In this document: positions 1-5,888 of the stretch, piece by piece
Numbering within the stretch: position 1 is the stretch's first letter
How the letters are laid out: each line of letters starts with the position of its first letter
Assembly: GCA_041655035.1 (NCBI GenBank)
Contig: JBAZCN010000153.1
Coordinates: 1-7,716 of the forward strand
Source of the DNA: NAT127 sp041655035
GTDB taxonomy: Bacteria > Pseudomonadota > Gammaproteobacteria > Pseudomonadales > Porticoccaceae
Reading direction: 5' to 3'
Length of the DNA: 7,716 bases
The notes under the pieces: model-generated
Databases searched by the model: none
The model's input: the letters and a program-made list of their open reading frames with translations, nothing else
Told to the model about the DNA's origin: nothing
Translations under genes and position numbers: made by a program

Positions 1-1751
1 AGTTCCGGCCCACAGAGTATGTCGACGTCGAGCCCCGTGCACATGGGTTGCAGATGGGCGGCCAGGTTGACGGTCTTGCCCATCACGGTGTAGGCGCGGC
101 GCTGGCGCGAGCCGAAATTTCCCACCGCCACCGGGCCGCTTTCGAGGCCGATGGTCATGCGGATTTCGGGATAGCCGTGGGCGCTCAGCCAGCCGCCCAT
201 ATCGCCCAGCCGCCGCTGGATGGCTCCCGCGCACTGCATCGCCAGTTGGGCGTGATCCGCCAGGGGCAGGGGAGCTCCCCAGAATGCCATCACGGCGTCC
301 CCCATGTATTTGTCGAGAGTGCCCTTGTGGCGGTGGACTTCCTCGCTGATGGCGGTGAACAGGTGGCTGGTGAGATCCACCAGCTGCTCGGGTTCGAGGC
401 GCTCGCTGAGGGCGGTGAAGCCGCGGATATCCGAAAACAGCACGGTGGCGTCGATGCGCTGGGCATCGAGTTGCTCCGGTCTCAGGTTGTTGCGGATCAG
501 GGTCTTGATCACTTCGTGGGGTACGTAGGAGGCGAAGGCGCGGTAGATCTGCAGGCGCTGGCGGAGCAGTACGGTGCCTTGCCAGGTCGCCAGCAACAGG
601 ATCGCCGCCAGCAGGGCGCCCCACAGCGGCAGAGGGTCGAGCCAGTAGCCGCTGGCGGGGAGCAGCAGGCTGAACAGCAGCAGCGCCGCCAGCCAGCCGC
701 TGGTGACGACCTTGAAGGGAATGCCGGATTCGGGCCACAGCAGCACCAGCAGTAATACCGTGGCGATCAGCGCGGTCAGCAGCGGCTTGGCGAAGGGCAG
801 CTGTGCCCAGCGGAGGTTGTCGAGCGCCGAGGCCAGCAGGATGGCGTGGATCTCGACACCCGGGGTGGTGGCGGACAGTGGCGTCGGCACCCTGTCGCCG
901 AGACCGACGGAGGAGGTGCCGATCAGTACCAGGGCGCCGGCCAGCGCGGGATTGGCTTCCTCGGTATCGAGAATGTCCGCGGCGCTCAGGTGGCGGAAGC
1001 GGGAGGGATGGTGGTAGGGGATGCTCAGGGTCGCGTCGGGGTTGAGACCGAGGCAAAAGCCGGCAACGCAGATCGTGCCGGGGTGCCGGTGGCGCGGCGG
1101 ATGGTATTCGACCGGCTGGCCCGACCAGGATTGCAGCATCCGCAGAGCCAGCATGGGGTGGCACTGATCGCCCAGGCAGATCGTCGGGTAAAGGCGGCGG
1201 ATCACGTGATCGGGATCGTAGAGCGGCGTAATGTGGCCGAGCGCCGCGGCGGACAAGGTCGGCGCAAGCCCGACCTGGATGGTGGCTTCGGGCCAGGGGC
1301 GTTCGGGCGCGCCAGGGGGAGGCTGGTCGTCGCCGGAGGGCAATCCGAAGGTGATTGGAGTGACCACTTCGGGTCTTGTCAACTGCCTGGTCAGCGCGAC
1401 ATCGGATGCCGGGTTCGACGGTTCGGGAAACAGCACGTCGATGCCGATCACCGCCGGCTTCGACTGTTGCAGCCGGTCGAGCAGCGTCGCGAAGGTGTCG
1501 CGCGGCCACGGCCAGCGGCCAATGGCTTCGAGGCTTTGTTCGTCGATATCGACCACCACCACACGGGGGTCCGGTTCGCCGCCGCCGTTCGGCAACAGGG
1601 AGTCGTACACCATGCCCTGGAGCTGGGTATAGAAATTGGCGGTGGGCGAGTCGTACCATACCGGGATGATCAGCGACGCCACCAGCGCCACTGCCAGAAT
1701 GCGGTGAATCGCGAGTGGTGTGAGCGTCGCGTGGGTGAACGGATTGCGCAT
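1..1751 (-). CDS. CHASE2-domain class III adenylate/guanylate cyclase (3' end beyond window)
   Basis: Probable inner-membrane sensor that converts a nucleoside triphosphate to a cyclic nucleotide. Translating the minus strand from the ATG at 1751-1749 gives 583 open codons running off the left edge. An N-terminal membrane segment (about residues 13-32) is followed by a CHASE2 sensor domain (about 35-305) with VVVVDIDEQSLEAIGRWPWP and, near its end, TPGVEIHA. Three membrane segments follow (about 322-339, 349-366, 371-388), then a cyclase domain from about 432. The metal-binding aspartates are D441 (SDIRGFT) and D485 (KYMGDAVMAFWG); K481 fits the adenine-contacting lysine. Oddly, the motif usually written GDTVNxAxR reads GKTVNLAAH, so the adenine-specifying Asp is K559 and the transition-state Arg is H566. 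An in-frame stop (1818-1820) lies upstream and this is the first ATG after it; AGGCG 4-8 nt ahead may serve as ribosome site. Family assignment is firm; activity and substrate (ATP or GTP) are inference. Confidence 0.93.
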   Translation of the reverse strand, partial: MRNPFTHATLTPLAIHRILAVALVASLIIPVWYDSPTANFYTQLQGMVYDSLLPNGGGEPDPRVVVVDIDEQSLEAIGRWPWPRDTFATLLDRLQQSKPAVIGIDVLFPEPSNPASDVALTRQLTRPEVVTPITFGLPSGDDQPPPGAPERPWPEATIQVGLAPTLSAAALGHITPLYDPDHVIRRLYPTICLGDQCHPMLALRMLQSWSGQPVEYHPPRHRHPGTICVAGFCLGLNPDATLSIPYHHPSRFRHLSAADILDTEEANPALAGALVLIGTSSVGLGDRVPTPLSATTPGVEIHAILLASALDNLRWAQLPFAKPLLTALIATVLLLVLLWPESGIPFKVVTSGWLAALLLFSLLLPASGYWLDPLPLWGALLAAILLLATWQGTVLLRQRLQIYRAFASYVPHEVIKTLIRNNLRPEQLDAQRIDATVLFSDIRGFTALSERLEPEQLVDLTSHLFTAISEEVHRHKGTLDKYMGDAVMAFWGAPLPLADHAQLAMQCAGAIQRRLGDMGGWLSAHGYPEIRMTIGLESGPVAVGNFGSRQRRAYTVMGKTVNLAAHLQPMCTGLDVDILCGPE

Positions 1752-1778
1752 CGTCGCCTGGCCATGAGAAGCGTTGGC

Positions 1779-1807
1779 AGAGTCGGCTTTTACGGGATTG
1801 GTGTCAA
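1779..1807 (-). promoter_or_regulatory. Possible sigma70 promoter for the cyclase gene
   Basis: On the minus strand a perfect TTGACA lies at 1807-1802. Seventeen bases further is GACTCT (1784-1779), a poor -10 match. The site is about 30-55 bases upstream of the cyclase ATG, a sensible place for a promoter. It lies just outside repeat copy A, which begins at 1823. The weak -10 keeps confidence low. Confidence 0.3.
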
Positions 1808-1822
1808 GCGTGGGGCGTCATC

Positions 1823-1907
1823 CCATGGGATGTACCGATCAGGGAGGCGCACCGGCGGTGGTTCGCGGGACTGCCCGGTGCGCTTCATTCTTCAGCGCAC
1901 CCTATGG
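1823..1907 (+). repeat. Palindromic repeat family, copy A
   Basis: About 85 bp, the most diverged copy on its left half. The left half starts CCATGGG and ends GGAGGCGCACCGG; a centre of about 19 bases follows; the right half is CCGGTGCGCT-TCATTCTTC-AGCGCACC-CTATGG. The ends are inverted complements of each other (GGCGCACCGG against CCGGTGCGC, and CCATggg against CCCTATGG). The right half alone also forms an 8-bp hairpin, GGTGCGCT/AGCGCACC, with a 9-base loop. It resembles REP/MITE-type intergenic elements in size and symmetry, but I do not recognise a named family. Confidence 0.85.
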
Positions 1908-1952
1908 ATTCGAGGTGGCGGGCGAGCTTCGATGGCGGGTATTGGTACGTTC

Positions 1953-2038
1953 CCATAGGGTGCTGCCGACGAAGGAGGCGCACCGGCGATGTTTGGTGGG
2001 ATTGCCCGGTGCGCTTCATTCTTCAGCACACCCTATGG
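1953..2038 (+). repeat. Palindromic repeat family, copy B
   Basis: Same element as copy A, 131 bases downstream. The left half reads CCATAGGGTGCTGCCGACGA then AGGAGGCGCACCGG. The right half has one change (AGCACACC instead of AGCGCACC) that breaks a base pair of the small hairpin. An AAGGAGG (1972-1978) precedes an ATG at 1989, which creates a spurious-looking ORF through the repeats. Confidence 0.88.
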
Positions 2039-2083
2039 ATTCGAGGTGGCGGGCGAGCTTCGATGGCGGGTATTGGTACGTTC

Positions 2084-2169
2084 CCATAGGGTGCTGCCGA
2101 CGAAGGAGGCGCACCGGCGGTGTTTGGTGGGATTGCCCGGTGCGCTTCATTCTTCAGCGCGCCCTATGG
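2084..2169 (+). repeat. Palindromic repeat family, copy C
   Basis: Third copy, again displaced 131 bases. The left half is identical to copy B. The centre differs from B by one base (CGGTGTTTGG against CGATGTTTGG). The right hairpin ends AGCGCGCC, turning one A-T pair into a G-T wobble. The tandem similarity stops at the end of this copy (CCCTATGG, 2169), so the element end is also the array end. Confidence 0.88.
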
Positions 2170-2189
2170 GAGTGGGTGGGCCGGGACTC

Positions 2190-2219
2190 TTGGTGAAATC
2201 TCCCGGCTGTGTTTACAAT
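2190..2219 (+). promoter_or_regulatory. Probable sigma70 promoter for the polysaccharide gene pair
   Basis: TTGGTG (2190-2195), 18 bases, then TACAAT (2214-2219), which matches five of six bases of the -10 consensus. Expected transcription start is near 2226, giving a leader of roughly 200 nt before the TTG start at 2432. It is the first promoter-like sequence after the repeat array. The -35 is only a half match. Confidence 0.5.
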
Positions 2220-2266
2220 GGCGCCCGGGCTTTCCGCCGGCTTTTATTCTCTGCAGCAAGGGTTCC

Positions 2267-2338
2267 ATGGTGATCATAAGCGCCAAAGAGCAGGCCATCA
2301 CCCAAGCGTCAGCAGGCCCTGGGGTCGGGGTCGTCTGA
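2267..2338 (+). CDS. Possible leader peptide ORF 1 (23 aa)
   Basis: ATG at 2267 with AAGGG (2258-2262) four bases upstream encodes a 23-residue peptide beginning MVIISAKEQAITQ and ending in TGA at 2336-2338. It lies inside the predicted leader of the dehydratase gene. I do not recognise the peptide. It has no run of a single amino acid of the kind expected for a classical attenuator. It may be only a chance short ORF. Confidence 0.22.
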   Translation: MVIISAKEQAITQASAGPGVGVV

Positions 2339-2341
2339 TAC

Positions 2342-2425
2342 ATGGTTTTAAAACAGAAGGTTTCCAGTCGCCATGCCGACGCGGCCCCGGTGGTCGCCGA
2401 TCGGGGGGATTCACCACCGAGGTAA
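2342..2425 (+). CDS. Possible leader peptide ORF 2 (27 aa), in frame with the dehydratase
   Basis: ATG at 2342, four bases after the stop of the preceding short ORF, encodes 27 residues starting MVLKQKVSSRHADAAP and ending at TAA 2423-2425. The frame is the same as the dehydratase gene, whose TTG lies six bases after this stop. The stop overlaps the end of the dehydratase ribosome site, a layout that would allow translational coupling. Ribosome-site support for this ATG is weak, so it could be untranslated. Confidence 0.22.
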   Translation: MVLKQKVSSRHADAAPVVADRGDSPPR

Positions 2426-2434
2426 CGGGCTTTG
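2419..2434 (+). promoter_or_regulatory. Ribosome binding site fixing a TTG start
   Basis: GAGGT at 2419-2423 lies eight bases before TTG at 2432-2434. An in-frame TAA at 2423-2425 rules out any longer start in this frame. The first ATG in frame is well inside the membrane region. The TTG start restores an N-terminus (LPRSFKRLILVANDLLIV) of the kind seen in WbpM-type proteins. Confidence 0.75.
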
Positions 2435-4393
2435 CGACAGTATCTGCTTCACTTGCCACGCTCATTCAAGCGGCTGATCCTGGTGGCCAACGATCTGCTG
2501 ATCGTCGAGTTGTGCCTGCTGCTGGCGTTTTACCTGCGCCTCGGCTGGCCGCCGCAGTGGCTGGTGACCAGTTACTGGCCGGTGTTCGTGGTTACGCCGC
2601 TCTGTGTTCTCGGCTTTTTCTATCGCCTGGAGCTGTACAGTTCCATCACCCGCCACGCCGGGCCGGAGATCATCGGTGTTCTGGCCCGCGGGCTGACCTT
2701 CGGTTCTCTCCTGGTGTTGCTGATTTTTTTCATGGTTCCGGTGCGGCCCCAGTTGCCGCGCAGCGTGCTGATGATGTTCTGGGCGTTCAGCATTCTCGCC
2801 CTGTTGTCCTCCCGGGTGATAGCCAGCCGCTGGTTGCACGGCAATTCCCTGTCGTCGGTGATGATGGGGTTCGCCGGCTGGCAGCGGGACAGAAAGCGCC
2901 GCGGCGTGCCGGTGGCGATCTACGGCGCCGGCGAGGCGGGCCGCCAACTGGCGGGTGCGCTGAGCCAGGGGCGGCGGTTTCATCCGGTGGCGTTCATCGA
3001 CGACGATCCGGGACTGCAGGGCCAGTGGATCGCGGGGATAAAGGTCCACGGCCCGGAGGATCTGCCGGAATTGATCGCCGCCCTGGGGATCGGCGAGGTC
3101 ACCCTGGCGATGCCGTCGGCCAACCGCCGCCGGCGCCAGCAGATCATCCGCTTTCTCGAAACCCTGGATATCCAGGTGGCGTCGGTGCCGGCGATGGAGG
3201 AGCTGGCCCAGGGCGTGGTCAAGGTCGAGGATGTCCGCGAGGTGGACGTGGCGGATATTCTCGGTCGCGAGCCGGTGCCGGCGGACCGGGAGCTGTTGTG
3301 GGAGACCATCGCCGGGCGGGCGGTGCTGGTCACCGGCGCCGGCGGGTCGATAGGCGCCGAGCTGTGCCGCCAGATCTTCAGGCATCGGCCGCGCAAGCTG
3401 GTGATGCTGGATCACAGTGAGTACCACCTGTACGCCATTACCAATGAGCTGGAACAGAGCGCGGCGCGGATCGAGCCGGCCGTCGAACTGGAGCCGGTGC
3501 TGGGGTCGGTCACCGATGCGGAATCGTGCCGGGCACTGTTCCGGCGTCACGACATCGACAGCGTCTACCACGCCGCCGCCTACAAGCACGTGCCTCTGGT
3601 GGAGCACAACGGCTACCGGGGTTTCGTCAACAATGTCTACGGCACCCTGGTGGTGGCCCGCGAGGCGATCGCCGCGGGTGTCGGGCGCTTCGTGCTGGTG
3701 TCCACCGACAAGGCGGTGCGCTCCACCAACATCATGGGGGTGACCAAACGCCTGGCGGAACTGGCGCTGCAGGCCCTGTCGCGGGAGAGCCATCCGGACT
3801 TTTCCGGTCTGCCGCTGGCCGAGGCGGCGGCCGCGGCAGCCAATCACACGCGGTTCACCATGGTGCGTTTCGGCAATGTACTGGATTCATCGGGTTCGGT
3901 GATCCCGCTGTTCCGCTCCCAGATCCGCGCCGGCGGCCCGGTGACGGTGACCCACCGCGACGTCACCCGCTATTTCATGACCATTCCCGAAGCCGCCGAA
4001 CTGGTGTTGCAGGCCAATGCCCTGAGCGAGGGCGGGGATGTGTTCATCCTCGACATGGGTGAGCCGGTCAAGATCGATGACCTGGCGCGGCGGCTGATCC
4101 AGCTCTCCGGGCTGTCGCTGCGCAGCGAGGCGAACCCGGACGGCGATATCGAAATCCGCTATACCGGCATCCGCCCGGGAGAGAAGCTCTACGAGGAACT
4201 GCTGATCGACGACACCGCGGTGGCCACCAGCCATCCCAAGGTATGGCGCGCCAACGAGCAGGAGATCCGCTGGGCGGAACTGAAAGTGCTGCTGCTGGCG
4301 GTGGACCGGGCCCTCGCCGAGGGCGACAGCGAGGCCATCGCCGCTTTGCTGTCCCGCCCGGAAATCGGTTACCAACCCGGGGAGGGATGTTGA
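2432..4393 (+). CDS. Membrane nucleotide-sugar 4,6-dehydratase, WbpM/CapD/PglF type
   Basis: Predicted to convert UDP-GlcNAc to a UDP-4-keto-6-deoxy hexosamine, a precursor of sugars such as QuiNAc, FucNAc or bacillosamine, at the cytoplasmic face of the inner membrane. At 653 aa it matches the long family form (WbpM is about 665). About four N-terminal membrane segments (roughly 12-35, 45-65, 80-104, 108-128) precede a first nucleotide-binding-like domain with GAGEAG (165-170), then the SDR catalytic domain with GAGGSIG (302-308), HAAAYKHVPLVEHN, and STDKAVRSTNIMGVTK. D426 and K427 align with the FlaA1 Asp-Lys pair. M435 with K439 gives the Ser-Met-Lys triad known for WbpM instead of Ser-Tyr-Lys. 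Start is TTG, set by an upstream in-frame stop and GAGGT. The stop overlaps the ATG of the next gene, so the two are co-transcribed. Which epimer or downstream sugar is made cannot be read from sequence. Confidence 0.93.
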   Translation: MRQYLLHLPRSFKRLILVANDLLIVELCLLLAFYLRLGWPPQWLVTSYWPVFVVTPLCVLGFFYRLELYSSITRHAGPEIIGVLARGLTFGSLLVLLIFFMVPVRPQLPRSVLMMFWAFSILALLSSRVIASRWLHGNSLSSVMMGFAGWQRDRKRRGVPVAIYGAGEAGRQLAGALSQGRRFHPVAFIDDDPGLQGQWIAGIKVHGPEDLPELIAALGIGEVTLAMPSANRRRRQQIIRFLETLDIQVASVPAMEELAQGVVKVEDVREVDVADILGREPVPADRELLWETIAGRAVLVTGAGGSIGAELCRQIFRHRPRKLVMLDHSEYHLYAITNELEQSAARIEPAVELEPVLGSVTDAESCRALFRRHDIDSVYHAAAYKHVPLVEHNGYRGFVNNVYGTLVVAREAIAAGVGRFVLVSTDKAVRSTNIMGVTKRLAELALQALSRESHPDFSGLPLAEAAAAAANHTRFTMVRFGNVLDSSGSVIPLFRSQIRAGGPVTVTHRDVTRYFMTIPEAAELVLQANALSEGGDVFILDMGEPVKIDDLARRLIQLSGLSLRSEANPDGDIEIRYTGIRPGEKLYEELLIDDTAVATSHPKVWRANEQEIRWAELKVLLLAVDRALAEGDSEAIAALLSRPEIGYQPGEGC

Positions 4394-4395
4394 TG
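4381..4395 (+). promoter_or_regulatory. Ribosome binding site deciding the ligase start
   Basis: GGAGGG (4381-4386) lies at the 3' end of the dehydratase gene. Two in-frame ATGs follow, at 4387 and 4393. The first touches the Shine-Dalgarno directly, leaving no room for initiation. The second has a spacing of six to seven bases and overlaps the dehydratase TGA by one base (ATGA at 4393), so it is preferred. Confidence 0.7.
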
Positions 4396-5706
4396 ACGGT
4401 CGCCGGCGGCGAAAACGGCCCCGCCAAGGGCGCCGACCCGGGGAGCGGCGCTTCGACCTCGATCCTGTCCGGCGGCTGGCGCGACGCCATCGGCAAATGT
4501 TGCCTGGGCTGGCTGCTGGCGCTGTTCCTGGTGCTCGCTTTTGTCCTCGACAGCCGCACCGGAGTGATCAACTTTCTCCGCCTGCCGCTGTTCCTGGCGG
4601 TGCTGCTGTGCGTGCGCGGCGACGATCTGCGCCGGCTCTGGGCCAACGGTGCGGCGCGCTGGTTCATCCTGCTGATGGCCTGGCTCACGCTCACCCTGCT
4701 GTGGGACGGCGTTGGGGAGGATGATTGGAAGATCCTCCAGCGGGGCATACAGGTGCTGACCCTGTTGCTGGCGGTGTTCGCGGTGGCCGCCCGCCAACCC
4801 GGCTGGCAGGCAGCACTGGTGAAGGTGTTCGTTCTTGCCGGCGCCTGCGGCGCGGCGTTGATCCTGTGGGACTGGCCCGGCGGTCCGGCGGCGATCGCCG
4901 GGGCGTTCCCCACTCTCGACCGCGCCTACTTTTACACCCGGGGGATTTTCACCATCAGTATCTTCACCGGCTGGATGATGGCGGTGCTGTTCATCGCCGG
5001 TTTTTACCTGGCGCTGTCCTCAGCCCCGCGGCTGGCGCTGGTGTTTTATGTCGCCTGCCTGTTGTTTCTGGCGGTAATGCTGGCCAGCCAGGCGCGGTCG
5101 GCGTGGCTGGCAGCGGGTTGCGGGTTCGCCATGGTGGTATGGGGTCGGCAACCCCGCAGGCTGGGCTGGTGGCTCGCCGCGGCGGTGCTGGTGGTCGGCC
5201 TCGCCGCGTTGTTGAGCGACGATTTCCGCAGCCTGCTGGCGACCAGTTTCGACCGGGGCAATTCCTTCCGCGTGGCGATATGGCGGAACTGTGTCGAGCA
5301 GCTGCTGGCGGCTCCCTGGCAGGGCGTGGTGGGGTTTGGCCTCTCGGCATCGACGGTGAATCTCGCCGGCGGCGCCGAGCACAGCCACTATCACAACCTC
5401 TACCTCAATACCTTGTACTACGGCGGGCTGGTGGCGCTGATACTGTACCTCGGCTGCCTGTGGCAGTTGGTGGCGGCGGGAGTTCGGGGCCGGCTGCCGT
5501 GGCTCTGGGCCTGTCTGCTGCTGCCGATGCAACTGGCGTTCGTGGTCGATGGCGAGAATTTCTTCGTCACCCCGTCGGCGATGATGCTGGGCTACCTGTT
5601 GCCGCTGTTCTGGGCGATGACCGGCTGGCAGCCGTTGCGGCACGGTCCGGATGGGGCTGGCCCGACCGGGGAGCGGGGTCCCGCCCTGTCGCCAAGTTCG
5701 AGTTAA
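4393..5706 (+). CDS. O-antigen ligase/polymerase-family membrane protein (WaaL-like, Wzy_C)
   Basis: Inner-membrane glycosyl transfer protein of 437 aa, likely moving a polyprenyl-diphosphate-linked glycan to an acceptor (lipid A core in the WaaL case) on the periplasmic side. After a short polar N-terminus, about ten to twelve hydrophobic segments fill the chain, the first near residues 36-52. The large periplasmic loop expected in this family holds FRVAIWRN (R293), then PWQGVVGFG, then HSHYHNLYLNTLYYGG (330-345), matching the conserved Arg and His-containing motif of Wzy_C proteins. The C-terminal tail is polar and proline/glycine rich. It overlaps the dehydratase gene by one base, placing both in glycan assembly. 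No glycosyltransferase, flippase or chain-length gene is adjacent. Ligase, Wzy polymerase and PglL-type protein O-oligosaccharyltransferase share this fold; the length favours a WaaL-like protein but does not settle it. Confidence 0.85.
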   Translation: MTVAGGENGPAKGADPGSGASTSILSGGWRDAIGKCCLGWLLALFLVLAFVLDSRTGVINFLRLPLFLAVLLCVRGDDLRRLWANGAARWFILLMAWLTLTLLWDGVGEDDWKILQRGIQVLTLLLAVFAVAARQPGWQAALVKVFVLAGACGAALILWDWPGGPAAIAGAFPTLDRAYFYTRGIFTISIFTGWMMAVLFIAGFYLALSSAPRLALVFYVACLLFLAVMLASQARSAWLAAGCGFAMVVWGRQPRRLGWWLAAAVLVVGLAALLSDDFRSLLATSFDRGNSFRVAIWRNCVEQLLAAPWQGVVGFGLSASTVNLAGGAEHSHYHNLYLNTLYYGGLVALILYLGCLWQLVAAGVRGRLPWLWACLLLPMQLAFVVDGENFFVTPSAMMLGYLLPLFWAMTGWQPLRHGPDGAGPTGERGPALSPSSS

Positions 5707-5714
5707 ACCCCCTG

Positions 5715-5734
5715 GCACGGCGCGCTTGCCGTGC
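5715..5734 (+). other. Small hairpin just after the ligase gene
   Basis: GCACGGC (5715-5721) and GCCGTGC (5728-5734) form a perfect 7-bp stem with a 6-base loop, nine bases after the ligase stop codon. No T-run follows (ACCGCGG instead), so it is not a classical intrinsic terminator. It could stabilise the 3' end of the mRNA. Confidence 0.4.
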
Positions 5735-5752
5735 ACCGCGGAGATGCCAAAA

Positions 5753-5781
5753 TGGACTCGAGCGGTATTAGCGGGGATAAT
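5753..5781 (+). promoter_or_regulatory. Probable sigma70 promoter for the synthase gene
   Basis: TGGACT (5753-5758, four of six), exactly 17 bases, then GATAAT (5776-5781, five of six). Expected start is near 5788, giving a leader of about 100 nt. This suggests the synthase is transcribed separately from the polysaccharide pair, although readthrough is possible since no strong terminator lies between. Confidence 0.55.
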
Positions 5782-5817
5782 AACCCACTTTTTTCGCAGC
5801 GCCTTCGCGCCAGCCAC

Positions 5818-5834
5818 TGCCGGCTTTGCCGGCA
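5818..5834 (+). other. Hairpin in the synthase leader
   Basis: TGCCGGC-TTT-GCCGGCA is a perfect 7-bp inverted repeat with a 3-base loop, followed by TTTG. It sits in the predicted leader, about 55 bases before the start codon. It could be a weak terminator/attenuator or a structural element. The T-run is too short to call it a terminator. Confidence 0.35.
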
Positions 5835-5888
5835 TTTGTCGAGGCGCCGGACCCGCTCGCACAGACCCACAGACTGTTAATGGCAACG

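Larger units (their letters stand above)
1843..2169 (+). repeat. 131-bp tandem array, about 2.5 units
   Basis: The block starting GGAGGCGCACCGG recurs at 1843, 1974 and 2105, an exact 131-base period. Units 1 and 2 differ at about 6 of 131 positions. The partial third unit differs from unit 2 at 2 positions over 65 bases. Each unit joins one palindromic element to a 45-base linker; the linkers at 1908-1952 and 2039-2083 are identical. This implies recent unit duplication, probably by unequal recombination or replication slippage. The whole region 1752-2431 contains no convincing long gene; ORFs through it are translations of the repeat. Confidence 0.92.

Noticed and set aside
48..1958. Plus-strand ORFs of 235 and 370 aa over the left end
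   Set aside because: They are codon-aligned antisense shadows of the CHASE2 cyclase, which has recognisable domain motifs.
1843..2169. CRISPR array
   Set aside because: Unit length is 131 bases and the linkers are identical rather than unique; this is a tandem duplication.
1774..2273. ORFs of 94-140 aa through the left repeat array
   Set aside because: Their sequence is the repeat translated in several frames (repeated CASFFSAPYG and LPTKEAHRRC segments), with no independent coding signal.
2462..3847. Minus-strand ORF of 461 aa
   Set aside because: It is antisense to the well-supported dehydratase; composition is rich in His, Arg and Gln, typical of an antisense shadow in high-GC DNA.
5715..5734. 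Intrinsic terminator after the ligase gene
   Set aside because: The stem is good but no T-run follows; kept only as a hairpin.
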